This document shows positions 8,585-17,489 of a stretch of 64,000 nucleotides of DNA, one piece after another; the stretch's first letter is position 1, and each line of letters opens with the position of its first letter. This DNA comes from Kineococcus endophyticus (GTDB lineage Bacteria > Actinomycetota > Actinomycetes > Actinomycetales > Kineococcaceae): assembly GCF_040796495.1 (NCBI RefSeq), contig NZ_JBFNQN010000005.1, positions 124,001 through 188,000 on the forward strand. The letters are read 5' to 3'. The notes beneath the pieces were generated by a model that saw nothing but the letters and a program-made list of their open reading frames with translations, was not told the origin of the DNA and made no database searches. Position numbers and translations under genes: made by a program.

Positions 8585-9855
8585 GCGCGTCGCCGTCGTC
8601 CCCGGGCTCGTCCGGTCCCCAGGACCCGCTGCTGCGCAGCCTGCTGGCCGCCCTCGACGCGAACCCGGCCGACGTGCCGCTGCGGCTGCACGTGGCCGGG
8701 CTCCTGCTCGCGGCCGGCGACGGGCAGGCGGCGCTCGCGCACGCCGCGCACGTCCTGGCCCTGGACCCGGCCTCGGACCAGGCGCGCGACCTCGTGCAGC
8801 GTGCGCTCGCCCCCGCTCCGCCCACCGCGGACCCGGGTGCGCCCGCGTCACCGGGCCCGGGCGGACCGCCCGCGTTCGACTGGGACCGCGCCGAGGCCGA
8901 CCTCGGTCCCCTCGACACGAGCCGGCTCGGGGCGCACGACGCCGAGGACGGCCCGCCGGACGCGACGACCGCCGACCTGACGCGCCCGGCCACGACGCTG
9001 GCCGACGTCGCCGGGATGACCGACGTCAAGGAGCGCCTCGACCTGGCCTTCCTCGGCCCGCTGCGCAACCCCGAGCTGCGCCGGATGTACGGCAAGAGCC
9101 TGCGCGGTGGGCTGCTGCTGTACGGCCCGCCCGGCTGCGGCAAGACGTTCCTCGCGCGCGCCCTCGCCGGTGAGGTGGGTGCGCAGTTCCTCTCCGTCGG
9201 TCTGGCCGACGTCCTGGACATGTGGATCGGGGGCAGCGAGAAGAACCTGCACGCCCTCTTCGAGCAGGCGCGGCGCAACGCCCCGTGCGTGCTGTTCTTC
9301 GACGAGGTGGACGGTCTGGGCATGTCCCGCAGCCAGACCCGGTCCTCGGGGATGCGCACGACCGTGCAGCAGCTGCTCGCCGAGCTCGACGGCGTGGCGA
9401 CGGGGGGCGCGGGCGGGAACGAGGGGGTGTTCGTGCTGGCCGCGACGAACGCGCCCTGGGACGTCGACCCGGCGCTGCGCCGTCCCGGCCGGCTGGACCG
9501 GACCGTCCTCGTGCTGCCGCCGGACGCCCCCGCGCGCCGCGCCGTGCTCGAGCACCACCTGGGCGACCGACCGACCGACCGGCTCGACCTCGCACCGCTC
9601 GTCGCCCGCACGGAGGACTACTCCGGCGCGGACCTCGCGCACATCGTCGAGACGGCGGCCGAACTGGCGATGCGGGACGCGCTGCGCACCGGCCGCGTCC
9701 GTCCCCTCACCGACCACGACCTGCACGCGGCGTGGCGCGAGGTGCGGCCCTCGACGGGAGCGTGGTTCGACACCGCCCGCAACGTGGCGACGTACGCGAA
9801 CTCCGACGGGTCGTGGGACGACCTCGTGCAGCACCTGCGCCGCCGCAAGCGCTGA
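8581..9855 (+). CDS. AAA+ ATPase with N-terminal TPR-like region
   Basis: A 424-aa protein. Residues about 15-75 look like one or two helical TPR-like repeats (AALDANPADVPLRLHVAGLLL...AHVLALDPASDQARDLV), then a Pro/Ala-rich linker, then a classical AAA+ domain: Walker A GPPGCGKT near residue 182, Walker B CVLFFDEVDG near 236, second region of homology with arginines in ALRRPGRLDR, and sensor-2 helical lid (YSGADLAHIVETAAELAM). It belongs to the FtsH/Cdc48/SpoVK branch but lacks a protease domain, so it is probably a remodelling ATPase. The target is unknown; the TPR membrane protein at 10817 is a possible partner. Confidence 0.85.
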   Translation: MSASPSSPGSSGPQDPLLRSLLAALDANPADVPLRLHVAGLLLAAGDGQAALAHAAHVLALDPASDQARDLVQRALAPAPPTADPGAPASPGPGGPPAFDWDRAEADLGPLDTSRLGAHDAEDGPPDATTADLTRPATTLADVAGMTDVKERLDLAFLGPLRNPELRRMYGKSLRGGLLLYGPPGCGKTFLARALAGEVGAQFLSVGLADVLDMWIGGSEKNLHALFEQARRNAPCVLFFDEVDGLGMSRSQTRSSGMRTTVQQLLAELDGVATGGAGGNEGVFVLAATNAPWDVDPALRRPGRLDRTVLVLPPDAPARRAVLEHHLGDRPTDRLDLAPLVARTEDYSGADLAHIVETAAELAMRDALRTGRVRPLTDHDLHAAWREVRPSTGAWFDTARNVATYANSDGSWDDLVQHLRRRKR

Positions 9856-9888
9856 CCGCTCCCGCGGGTCGGGCCCGGCGGCGGGGTG

Positions 9889-10740
9889 TCAGGACCCGGA
9901 GGGACCCGCGAGGTGCCGCGCGGCCCGGTCCACGACCGAGCCGAGGGACTGCTCCTGGGACGCGGGCGCGGCGGGCGTCTCCACCCGCACCTCGACCCGC
10001 ACCTCCCCCGGGGCCGGTGCGCTCACCTCGCCCGTCACGGTGACCGGGTCGGGCAACGGCAGCTGCACCGAGACCGACCCCGTGAGCGGGAGGTGGCCGG
10101 GCAGCGACCCGGGCAGGTTCGAGGGGAGGTCCACCGGCAGCTCGACCGATGCCGACAGCAGTTCCCGGGTGCCCTGCGCGGCCGGGGCCGGATCGACGGG
10201 CGTGACCGGCTGCGCGGCAGCGGTCGGCGCGGCAGAGGGGGCCGGGGCCACCGGATCGGCGGGCGGCGCGGCCGGGGTCGACGCGGCGGGCGCGGACCCG
10301 CGCGCCGTGGACCCTGCCGCCGTGGACCCTTCAGACGCGGACCCTGCCGGCGCGGACCCTGCCGGCGTGGACCCCGTGGACCCACCGGCCGACCCGTTCC
10401 CGTCCTGCGAGGTCCCGGCGACCGGCGGCGCGGAGGCCGCAGGAGCAGCCTCGGCCGACGACGACGACGCGAGCGGCGCCGCCACCGGGGTGCGCGGCGT
10501 CGCCGGGACCGCCAGGGACGGCGAGGACGGCGAGGACACGGCGGCGGTCGCGGGGGCCTCGGCGACGGGTCGCCCCGCGGGGGCGTCGGCCCGGTCGACG
10601 AGCACGGCCCCGCCGATGACGCCGAGGGAGAGCGTCAGCCCGGCGGCGACGACCCGGGCGGGCCGGCTGCCGAGGAACCCACCCGTGGAGTGCCGCGGGA
10701 GGTAGGTAGCCTCCGACCGGGTGCGGCGAGGCGTCTGCAC
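9889..10740 (-). CDS. Ser/Pro/Ala-rich membrane-anchored hypothetical protein
   Basis: A 283-aa protein of unrecognised family. A basic N-terminus (about 27 residues) precedes one membrane segment (ARVVAAGLTLSLGVIGGAVLV), giving a likely cytoplasm-in, outside-facing topology. Residues about 55-180 are low complexity (Ala/Pro/Ser/Thr/Gly), including five 5-residue repeats of the GSAPA type; the C-terminal 100 residues have repeated VELPVDLP and VRVEVRVE segments that look beta-rich. The GTG follows a TAGGTT box by six bases. It is convergent with the AAA+ gene and divergent from the TPR gene. Confidence 0.65.
   Translation of the reverse strand: MQTPRRTRSEATYLPRHSTGGFLGSRPARVVAAGLTLSLGVIGGAVLVDRADAPAGRPVAEAPATAAVSSPSSPSLAVPATPRTPVAAPLASSSSAEAAPAASAPPVAGTSQDGNGSAGGSTGSTPAGSAPAGSASEGSTAAGSTARGSAPAASTPAAPPADPVAPAPSAAPTAAAQPVTPVDPAPAAQGTRELLSASVELPVDLPSNLPGSLPGHLPLTGSVSVQLPLPDPVTVTGEVSAPAPGEVRVEVRVETPAAPASQEQSLGSVVDRAARHLAGPSGS
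10304..10378. repeat. Five tandem 15-bp repeats within the Ser/Pro-rich gene
   Basis: Five consecutive 15-mers close to GGCGTGGACCCTGCC encode the 5-residue repeats of the protein at 9889-10740. Units differ at one to several positions. They are short enough to expand or contract by slippage. Confidence 0.75.
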
Positions 10741-10746
10741 GGCGTG

Positions 10747-10752
10747 AACCTA
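10747..10752 (-). promoter_or_regulatory. -10-like box TAGGTT
   Basis: TAGGTT, six bases, then the GTG of the gene ending at 9889; no Shine-Dalgarno sequence. Confidence 0.5.
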
Positions 10753-10816
10753 GCATCCTTGGTCGCAGTCCGTAGTCCTTCGGACACGATCCCGCAGAGA
10801 CGAGGCAGGAGGCCCG

Positions 10817-11929
10817 GTGCCGACCCCACCCGACGGCCCGGGCCACCCGGCGAGCGTGCCGCCCTCCCCCACCGAGCTGGCGTTGCGCCGTGCGGAGGCC
10901 CTCGGGGACGCGGGACGGTGGGAGCAGTCGCTGCGCACCCTGCACGAGGTCCTGGCCGCGGAACCGCGCCACCCCGTCGCACTGCGGCTGGCGGCGGTCG
11001 CGGAGATCCAGCTGCAGCGCTGGCCGCAGGCGCTGCAGGCCGCCCAGGCCGCGGTCGCCGTCGACCCGGCCGCCGAGCACGGCCACCGGCTGGCGAGCGT
11101 GGCCCTCGAGCACCTCGGCCGCCACGGCGAGGCCGTGCGGGCCGCGCGGGAGGCCGTGCGCTGCGAACCCTCCGAGCCGTACGCGCTGGCCCGCCTGGCC
11201 TCCGTCCTCTCCACCCGGCGCGGCGGCCGCCGGGAGGCCCTGCACGCGGCGCACGCCGCCGTGGAGGCTGGGCCCGGCCTGACCAGTCCCCTGTTCGTGC
11301 TGGCCCTGGTCCAGCACCGGCGCGGACGCCGGCGCGCTGCGGTCGCGGCCTACGAGGCCGTCCTGCGCCTGGAACCCGGGCACGCCGACGCCCTCAACAA
11401 CCTGGGGGCGCTGGCGCTGAACTCCCACCGGCTCGGCCGGGGCGCGCGGTTGCTCGGCGACTCCCTCGCCGCGGACCCGCAGAGCGCGGTGGCCCGGCAC
11501 AACGTGGACGTCCTCGCGGTCGGCCTGGCCCGCCGGGTGTGGGTGGCCGGGCTGCTCACCGCGCTCGGCGTGGGCATCGCCGAGGCCGTCGAGAGCGGGG
11601 CCGGCGAGGGCGGCGCGGACGGGTCGGTCGTGCCGTGGCGCTGGATCGTGCTCGTGCTCGGGTGGGGTGTCCTCGCCGCGTGGTTCGTCCCGACGTGGCG
11701 GGCGGTGCCCCGGTCGCTGCAGCACGCGGTGGCCGAACGCTCGCGGCGCCGGCCCCTGCTCGTCGTGGCCTGGGTGACGGCGGTGCTGCTGCTGCTCGGC
11801 TCGCTCGTCGTGGCGGCGTTGCCCCGCTCGGCGGTCTCGCTGGAGGCGACGCTGGGCGCCGCGCGGGTCGTGCTGCTCGTGAACCTCGTCGTGTGGATCG
11901 CGCTGCGGCGCGGCCGCCCCCGCGAGTGA
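10817..11929 (+). CDS. Tetratricopeptide-repeat protein with C-terminal membrane helices
   Basis: A 370-aa protein. Residues about 20-220 form five or six TPR units (ELALRRAEALGDAGRWEQSL, AVAEIQLQRWPQALQAAQAAV, LEPGHADALNNLGALALNS), followed by three to four hydrophobic segments from about residue 235 to the end. TPRs are protein-docking surfaces, here tethered to the membrane. The GTG at 10817 has an AGGAGG ribosome binding site four bases upstream, so unlike its neighbours it looks leadered. The nearby AAA+ ATPase also has TPR-like repeats; a shared complex is an inference only. Confidence 0.8.
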   Translation: MPTPPDGPGHPASVPPSPTELALRRAEALGDAGRWEQSLRTLHEVLAAEPRHPVALRLAAVAEIQLQRWPQALQAAQAAVAVDPAAEHGHRLASVALEHLGRHGEAVRAAREAVRCEPSEPYALARLASVLSTRRGGRREALHAAHAAVEAGPGLTSPLFVLALVQHRRGRRRAAVAAYEAVLRLEPGHADALNNLGALALNSHRLGRGARLLGDSLAADPQSAVARHNVDVLAVGLARRVWVAGLLTALGVGIAEAVESGAGEGGADGSVVPWRWIVLVLGWGVLAAWFVPTWRAVPRSLQHAVAERSRRRPLLVVAWVTAVLLLLGSLVVAALPRSAVSLEATLGAARVVLLVNLVVWIALRRGRPRE

Positions 11930-11956
11930 GGGCGACCGCGAGCAGGTCCGCGCGGG

Positions 11957-13642
11957 TCAGGCGGTGACGACGACCGGCACGATCATCGGCCGGCGGCGGT
12001 GCGTCTGGGACACCCAGGTCCCCACGGTGCGCCGGACGATCTGCTGCAGCTGGTAGGTGTCCACCGGACCGGTGGACGCCTCGTTGAGCGCGTTCTCCAC
12101 GCGCTTTCGGACGGCGTTGAAGCGGTCGTCGCCGTCGCCGATGAACCCGCGGGCGTTGAACTCCGGGCCGGAGACGACCTTGCCGGTGACGGAGTCGACC
12201 GCGACGAAGATGGAGATGAAACCCTCCTCGCCGAGGATCCGCCGGTCCTTCAGGTCGGCCTCGGTGATCTCCCCGACGCTCGACCCGTCGACGTAGACGT
12301 AGCCGACGGGGACGGCCCCGACGATGCTGGCCTTCCCGTCGACGAGGTCGACGACCACGCCGTCCTCGGCGATGACGACGCGCTCGCGCGGGACGCCCGT
12401 CTTGACGGCCAGTTCCGCGTTGGCCAGCAGGTGCCGGATCTCCCCGTGCACGGGCATGACGTTGCGCGGTTTGAGGACGTTGTAGCAGTAGAGGAGCTCC
12501 CCGGCGCTGGCGTGTCCGGAGACGTGGATCTTCGCGCTCTGCTGGTGCACGACCGTGGCCCCGAGGCGGGCCAGGCCGTTGACGACGCGGTACACCGAGT
12601 TCTCGTTCCCCGGGATGAGGGAACTGGCGAGGATCACGGTGTCGCCCGCGTCGATCGCGATGCGGTGGTCGCGGTTGGCCATGCGCGACAGCGCCGCCAT
12701 GGGTTCGCCCTGCGACCCGGTGCACATGAGGACGACGCGGTCCTCGGGCAGGTCGTCGACCTGCTTGAGGTCGATGAGCAGGTTCTTCGGGACCGTCAGG
12801 TACCCCAGGTCCGCCGCGATGCCCATGTTGCGGACCATCGAGCGACCCACGAGGGCCACCTTGCGCCCGTGCGCGTCCGCGGCGTTCAGCACCTGCTGGA
12901 CGCGGTGCACGTGGGAGGCGAAGGAGGCGACGATGATGCGCTTCTCCGCGCGGCCGAACAACTGCTCGAGCACCGGGCCGATGTCCCGCTCGGGCGCGGT
13001 GAACCCGGGCACCTCGGCGTTGGTGGAGTCGACGCAGAACAGGTCGACGCCCTCGTCGCCCAGGCGGGCGAACGCGTTGAGGTCGGTGATCCGGTTGTCC
13101 AGCGGCAGCTGGTCCATCTTGAAGTCGCCCGTGTGCAGGACGAGCCCGGCCGCGGTGCGGATGGCGACGGCCAGGGCGTCGGGGATCGAGTGGTTCACGG
13201 CGATGAACTCGCACTCGAACGGGCCGAGCTGTTCCTTCTGGCCCTCGCGCACGGCGTGCGTGTAGGGCTTGATGCGGTGTTCCTTGAGCTTGGCCTCGAT
13301 GAGGGCCAGCGTCAGCTGGGACCCCAGCAGCGGGATGTCCGAGCGCAGCTTCAGCAGGTACGGCACGGCCCCGATGTGGTCCTCGTGCCCGTGCGTCAGG
13401 ACCAGGGCGACGATGTCGTCGAGGCGGTCGGCGATGGGCCCGAAGTCGGGGAGGATGAGGTCGACACCGGGTTGGTGGTCCTCGGGGAACAGCACGCCGC
13501 AGTCGACGACGAGCAGCTTGCCCTCGTGCTCCAGCACGGTCATGTTGCGCCCGACCTCGCCCAGACCGCCGAGGCCGTAGACGCGCAGGGCGCCCTTCGG
13601 CAGCGGCGGCGGGGACGTCAGTTCGGGGTGGGGGTGGCTCAT
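11957..13642 (-). CDS. rnj: Ribonuclease J
   Basis: A 561-aa metallo-beta-lactamase/beta-CASP nuclease acting as 5' exonuclease and endonuclease in RNA turnover. It has the metal motif HGHEDH at about residues 80-85, the beta-lactamase strand DCGVLFPEDHQPGVDLILPD, the phosphate-contact and later motifs (TGDFKMD; VHVSGHA region near residue 395) and a C-terminal domain. Length is typical. The ATG at 13642 is preceded by AGGAGGAG. It lies just downstream of dapA on the same strand, the standard actinobacterial order dapA-rnj. Confidence 0.95.
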   Translation of the reverse strand: MSHPHPELTSPPPLPKGALRVYGLGGLGEVGRNMTVLEHEGKLLVVDCGVLFPEDHQPGVDLILPDFGPIADRLDDIVALVLTHGHEDHIGAVPYLLKLRSDIPLLGSQLTLALIEAKLKEHRIKPYTHAVREGQKEQLGPFECEFIAVNHSIPDALAVAIRTAAGLVLHTGDFKMDQLPLDNRITDLNAFARLGDEGVDLFCVDSTNAEVPGFTAPERDIGPVLEQLFGRAEKRIIVASFASHVHRVQQVLNAADAHGRKVALVGRSMVRNMGIAADLGYLTVPKNLLIDLKQVDDLPEDRVVLMCTGSQGEPMAALSRMANRDHRIAIDAGDTVILASSLIPGNENSVYRVVNGLARLGATVVHQQSAKIHVSGHASAGELLYCYNVLKPRNVMPVHGEIRHLLANAELAVKTGVPRERVVIAEDGVVVDLVDGKASIVGAVPVGYVYVDGSSVGEITEADLKDRRILGEEGFISIFVAVDSVTGKVVSGPEFNARGFIGDGDDRFNAVRKRVENALNEASTGPVDTYQLQQIVRRTVGTWVSQTHRRRPMIVPVVVTA

Positions 13643-13705
13643 GCGGCTCCTCCTGCGGCCCGGGGGCCGCCACGGTCGGTACGGGTGTGACTGAGGTTCG
13701 GGGGG

Positions 13706-14626
13706 TCAGGCGGCGGGGGCCGCGAGGCCCGCGAGGGCCAGGTCGGCGCGGATCGCCTCGACCTCGGCGGGGGTCGCGGGCAGCAGGGGCTGGCGCACGG
13801 TGCGGCCGGGCAGGACGCCGGTCAGCTCGAGCGCGGCCTTCACGGCGACGGCACCCTGGGTGCGCGTCATGATGCCGCGGACGGCGGGCAGCAGCCGGGA
13901 GGCCACGGTGCGGGCGGTCACGAGGTCCCCCGCGTCGACCGCGGCGACCATGGCGGCGTGCTCGCGACCGGCGACGTGGCTGACGACGGAGACGACGCCG
14001 GACCCGCCGAGGGTCAGGAGCGGCAGGTTCAGCGCGTCCTCGCCGGAGTAGTACGCGAGGTCGGTGCGGGCCAGCACCTGGGCGGTGCCGTACAGGTCGC
14101 TCTTGGCGTCCTTGACCGCGACGATCCGGTCGTGCTCGGCCGCGCGGACGAGCGTCTCGGTCTCGATCGGCACACCCGCGCGGGCGGGGATGTCGTAGAG
14201 CATGACGGGCAGCCCGGTCGCGTCGGCGACCGTCTCGAAGTGCGCGAGGACGGCGACCTGCGGGGGCTTGTTGTAGTACGGGGTCACGACGAGCAGACCG
14301 TGCGCGCCGGCCTTCTCGGCGGCGCGGGCCAGCTCGACCGTGTGCCGGGTGTCGTTCGTGCCGACGCCGGCGACGACCGTGGCCCGGTCCCCGACCGCGT
14401 CCAGGACCGCGCGCAGCAGCGCGTCCTTCTCCTCGTCCGTCGTCGTGGGCGACTCCCCCGTCGTCCCGCTGACGACGAGGCCGTCGTGCCCGGTGGCGAC
14501 GAGGTGCTCGGCGAGGGAGCCGGCGGCGGCCAGGTCGAGGGACCCGTCCGGGCGGAAGGGGGTGACCATCGCGCTCAGCACCGTCCCGAACGGACGGGGA
14601 GGCTGTGCGGCGGTGGCGGTCGGCAT
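13706..14626 (-). CDS. dapA: 4-hydroxy-tetrahydrodipicolinate synthase
   Basis: A 306-aa class I aldolase fold enzyme that condenses pyruvate and aspartate semialdehyde in lysine/diaminopimelate synthesis. Family marks are SGTTGESPTT near residue 55, the Tyr of TPYYNKPPQ near 138 and the Schiff-base Lys in VAVKDAKSD near 168. The ATG at 14626 lies six bases after a TAACCT box. rnj follows about 60 bases downstream. dapB, the next enzyme, is 13 kb away in this window. Confidence 0.95.
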   Translation of the reverse strand: MPTATAAQPPRPFGTVLSAMVTPFRPDGSLDLAAAGSLAEHLVATGHDGLVVSGTTGESPTTTDEEKDALLRAVLDAVGDRATVVAGVGTNDTRHTVELARAAEKAGAHGLLVVTPYYNKPPQVAVLAHFETVADATGLPVMLYDIPARAGVPIETETLVRAAEHDRIVAVKDAKSDLYGTAQVLARTDLAYYSGEDALNLPLLTLGGSGVVSVVSHVAGREHAAMVAAVDAGDLVTARTVASRLLPAVRGIMTRTQGAVAVKAALELTGVLPGRTVRQPLLPATPAEVEAIRADLALAGLAAPAA

Positions 14627-14632
14627 GGGCCG

Positions 14633-14638
14633 AGGTTA
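14633..14638 (-). promoter_or_regulatory. -10-like box TAACCT of dapA
   Basis: TAACCT, six bases, then ATG on the minus strand. It is one of the closest matches in the window to the TANNNT-N6-start arrangement. Confidence 0.55.
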
Positions 14639-14736
14639 CCGCGAGGGGCCGTCCCCACCGCCCACCGCACGCGTCGCCCAGCGGGTCGTGCCCACGAGCC
14701 CCGAGCAGGGGCGCAGCGCGAGTCGTGCGAGGGGAG

Positions 14737-14778
14737 ACCCGGTCGCTGCCCGCTCGGGGGTCCGGGCAGCGACCGGGT
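14737..14778 (-). terminator. 15-bp perfect hairpin between the HAD gene and dapA
   Basis: Arms 14737-14751 and 14764-14778 are perfectly complementary (ACCCGGTCGCTGCCC and its complement) with a 12-base loop. It lies downstream of the HAD phosphatase gene and upstream of dapA, so it probably ends the HAD transcript. Confidence 0.6.
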
Positions 14779-14860
14779 TCCGGGTGGGTCATCGACCCGG
14801 CGCGCCCCGGCGTTACAGCTCGGGGCACCTCGGGGGGCCCCCCGGACGGGTCGGGACGGG

Positions 14861-15589
14861 TCAGCCGGCGGGGACGAGCCGCGGGCGCACCCCCTCCGGA
14901 CCGGCGTCCAGGCGCACCGCGGTCAGCAGGGCGACGACGAGGTCGGCGTCCAGCGGCCCGTCCGGGTGGGTCGTGCGCACGGCGAGCGTCGCGCACCCGG
15001 CGGCCCGCGCCGCGGCCAGACCGGCCGGGGCGTCCTCCACGACGAGGCAGTCGGCCGGGTCGACGCCGAGCCGCTGCGCGCCGAGGAGGAAGCAGTCCGG
15101 GGCGGGCTTGCCCCTGGCCACGTCGTCGAAGACCACGAGCACGTCGGGGTCGGGCAGCCCCGCGGCGTGCCGGCGGGCGTCGGCCAGCGGCGCCGAGCAG
15201 GAGGTGACGACCGCCCAGCGGTGGGCGGGCAGGCCGGACAGGAGCTCGGGCACCCCCGGCAGCTGGACGACGTCGTCGACGTCGGTGGTCTCGAGCTCGA
15301 GGATGCGGGCGGTGCCGGCGACGGCGGCCTCGGGCCCGACGAGGTCGGCGACGATCTCGGGGGCCGGACGCCCGTGGCCGGCGGCGTTGCGCAGTGCCTC
15401 GCCCGTGACGCCGTGCTCGACCGCCCACGTCGTCCAGGACCGTTCGATGGCGGCCGTGGAGTCCACGAGGGTGCCGTCCATGTCGAACAGGACGGCGGCG
15501 AACGTGCGGCCCAGGACGCGGTCGGGGTCGACCCCCTCGGGCCCGCGGGACGGTTCGCTGGACGGGGTGCTGACGGGTCGGGGTTCCAC
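14861..15589 (-). CDS. HAD-family sugar-phosphatase-like hydrolase
   Basis: A 242-aa haloacid dehalogenase-superfamily phosphatase. Motif I FDMDGTLVDS lies near residue 34, motif II is the SCS of VVTSCSAPLA, motif III the Lys of ARGKPAPD and motif IV VVEDAPAGLAAA. The cap between motifs I and II is the small helical type of the beta-phosphoglucomutase/sugar-phosphatase branch. Substrate unknown. The GTG lies six bases after TAGGGT, and the gene is divergent from the TIM-barrel/VOC gene. Confidence 0.85.
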   Translation of the reverse strand: MEPRPVSTPSSEPSRGPEGVDPDRVLGRTFAAVLFDMDGTLVDSTAAIERSWTTWAVEHGVTGEALRNAAGHGRPAPEIVADLVGPEAAVAGTARILELETTDVDDVVQLPGVPELLSGLPAHRWAVVTSCSAPLADARRHAAGLPDPDVLVVFDDVARGKPAPDCFLLGAQRLGVDPADCLVVEDAPAGLAAARAAGCATLAVRTTHPDGPLDADLVVALLTAVRLDAGPEGVRPRLVPAG

Positions 15590-15595
15590 CGCCGC

Positions 15596-15601
15596 ACCCT
15601 A
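15596..15601 (-). promoter_or_regulatory. -10-like box TAGGGT of the HAD gene
   Basis: TAGGGT, six bases, then GTG on the minus strand; no ribosome binding site. Confidence 0.5.
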
Positions 15602-15657
15602 CGAGGCCCTCCCGCAGCACCACCCCCGGGGACGTCCGGGGTGGCAGGGTGGTCACC

Positions 15658-17454
15658 GTGCGCACCTCCATCGCGACCGTGAGCCTGGCCGGGACCCTGC
15701 CGGAGAAGCTGCGCGCAGCGGCCGCCGCCGGCTTCGACGCGGTGGAGGTGTTCGAACCCGACCTCGTGACCTCCCCGCTGCGACCGGCGCAGGTCCGCTC
15801 CCTCGCCGCCGACCTCGGGGTGCGGATCGCGCTGTACCAGCCCTTCCGCGACCCCGACGACGTCGACCCGGCCCGCGCGGCGCGCGTCCGCGACCGCCTG
15901 CGGCGCAAGCTGGACGTCGTCCGCGAGCTCGGGTGCGACCTGGTCCTGGTGTGCTCCTCGGTGCACGCGGCCGCGGTGCGCGACGACGACGAGCTGGCGG
16001 CACAGCTGAGCGCGCTGGCCGACGACGCCTCCGCCGCGGGGGTGCGGCTGGCGTACGAGGCGCTCGCGTGGGGGGCCCACGTCTCCGACTACCGGCACGG
16101 GGCGCGCGTCGTGGCGCTCGCCGACCACCCCGCCCTGGGGACGTGCGTGGACTCCTTCCACGTCCTGTCCCGCGGCGACGACCCCGACGGGATCGCGGAC
16201 CTGGAGAAGGTGTTCTTCTGCCAGGTCGCCGACGCGCCGCTGCTCGGCATGGACGTCCTGCCCTGGAGCCGGCACCACCGACTGTTCCCCGGCCAGGGGG
16301 GTTTCGACCTCGCCCGGTTCCAGCGGGCCGTCCTGGCCGCGGGGTACGACGGGCCGGTGTCCCTGGAGGTGTTCAACGACCTCTACCGCCAGGCCGACCC
16401 GGGCCGCACGGCCGTGGACGCGCTGCGCTCGCTGCGATACCTCGCCGACCGGACCGTCCCCGGGACGCTGCCGGCCGCCCCCGTCCCGCGCGACTGGGCC
16501 TTCGTCGAGGTCGCCGCCTCGGGCGCGGGGCTGCCGGCCGTGGAGTCGCTGCTGACGGCGTTCGGCCTGCGGCGCACCGGGGTGCACCGCCGCGGCGAGG
16601 TCGACCTGTGGACCCGCGGGCCGGTGCGGGTCGTGGTGAACCAGCGGTCGGCCCAGGACCGGGCGCGGCTGTCCTCCCTGGGGTTGGAGGTGGACCAGCC
16701 GCACGCCCTGGCCGAGCGCGCGCGGGACCTGCTCGCCCCGCTCGTGCACCGACCCGTGGGCCCGGGCGAGGCGGAGATCCCCTCCCTCGTCGCGCCGGAC
16801 GGCACGTGGGTGCAGTTCTGCAGCACGGCACCGGAGTGGCGCGACGACTTCGTCCCCGTGCCCGCCCCGGCGGACGTCGCCCCGCAGGGCGGGTTCACGG
16901 GCATCGACCACGTGACGCTGCCCCAGCCGTTCGCGGGGTTCGACGCCGCGGGCCTGTTCCTCACCGCGGTGCTGGGCCTGCAGGCCGGGGAACTGTCGGA
17001 GATCCCGGCCCCGGACGGGTTGGTGCGCTCCCGGCCGCACACCTCACCGCGCTCCCCGGTCCGCATCGCGCTCAACGTGGGCCCCACGTCGGCGACGTTG
17101 CGGGGGCGGCCGCTGACGGGTGGGCACGTGGCGTTCGCGACAAACGACCTGGTGGCCGTCGTCGACGGGTTCCTCGCCGCGGGCGGGCGCGCACTGCCGG
17201 TGCCCGGGAACTACCACGACGACCTCGCGGCCCGGTTCGACCTCGACGAGGAGTTCTGCGAGTCGTTGCGGCGCCGCGGGATCCTCTACGACCGCGACGA
17301 ACGGGGTGGGGAGTTCCTGCAGTTCTTCGCGCGCTCGGTGAGCCGGGAGTTCTTCGTCGAGGTCGTCGAACGCCGCGGCGGGTACGCCGGGTTCGGGGCC
17401 GGGAACACCGCCGTCCGGCTGGCCGCGCAGCGGGTCGCCCCCGAGGAGGACTGA
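15658..17454 (+). CDS. TIM-barrel/VOC fusion, 3-dehydroshikimate dehydratase type
   Basis: A 598-aa two-domain protein. Residues 1 to about 270 are a xylose-isomerase-like TIM barrel with metal-binding acids (YEALAW near 127, CVDSFH near 165, SLEVFND near 240). Residues about 280-590 are a glyoxalase/4-hydroxyphenylpyruvate-dioxygenase-like VOC region with FTGIDHVTLPQ, GGHVAFATND and GEFLQFF supplying the likely metal His/Glu set. This is the architecture of bacterial 3-dehydroshikimate dehydratases (QuiC/AsbF-like plus VOC) that make protocatechuate. An in-frame GTG at 15649 is possible; 15658 was chosen because it lies seven bases after a CAGGGT box. No other quinate or protocatechuate genes are nearby. 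Confidence 0.82.
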   Translation: MRTSIATVSLAGTLPEKLRAAAAAGFDAVEVFEPDLVTSPLRPAQVRSLAADLGVRIALYQPFRDPDDVDPARAARVRDRLRRKLDVVRELGCDLVLVCSSVHAAAVRDDDELAAQLSALADDASAAGVRLAYEALAWGAHVSDYRHGARVVALADHPALGTCVDSFHVLSRGDDPDGIADLEKVFFCQVADAPLLGMDVLPWSRHHRLFPGQGGFDLARFQRAVLAAGYDGPVSLEVFNDLYRQADPGRTAVDALRSLRYLADRTVPGTLPAAPVPRDWAFVEVAASGAGLPAVESLLTAFGLRRTGVHRRGEVDLWTRGPVRVVVNQRSAQDRARLSSLGLEVDQPHALAERARDLLAPLVHRPVGPGEAEIPSLVAPDGTWVQFCSTAPEWRDDFVPVPAPADVAPQGGFTGIDHVTLPQPFAGFDAAGLFLTAVLGLQAGELSEIPAPDGLVRSRPHTSPRSPVRIALNVGPTSATLRGRPLTGGHVAFATNDLVAVVDGFLAAGGRALPVPGNYHDDLAARFDLDEEFCESLRRRGILYDRDERGGEFLQFFARSVSREFFVEVVERRGGYAGFGAGNTAVRLAAQRVAPEED

Positions 17455-17489
17455 ACCCGCCGGCGGCCCCACCGGTTCCTGCCGGGCGG

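Noticed and set aside
7274-8851. 1.5-kb upstream extension of the ftsK frame
   Set aside because: It runs antisense through the plus-strand membrane acyltransferase-like gene and has low-complexity Arg/Gly/Gln composition; the FtsK N-terminus fits at 7273.
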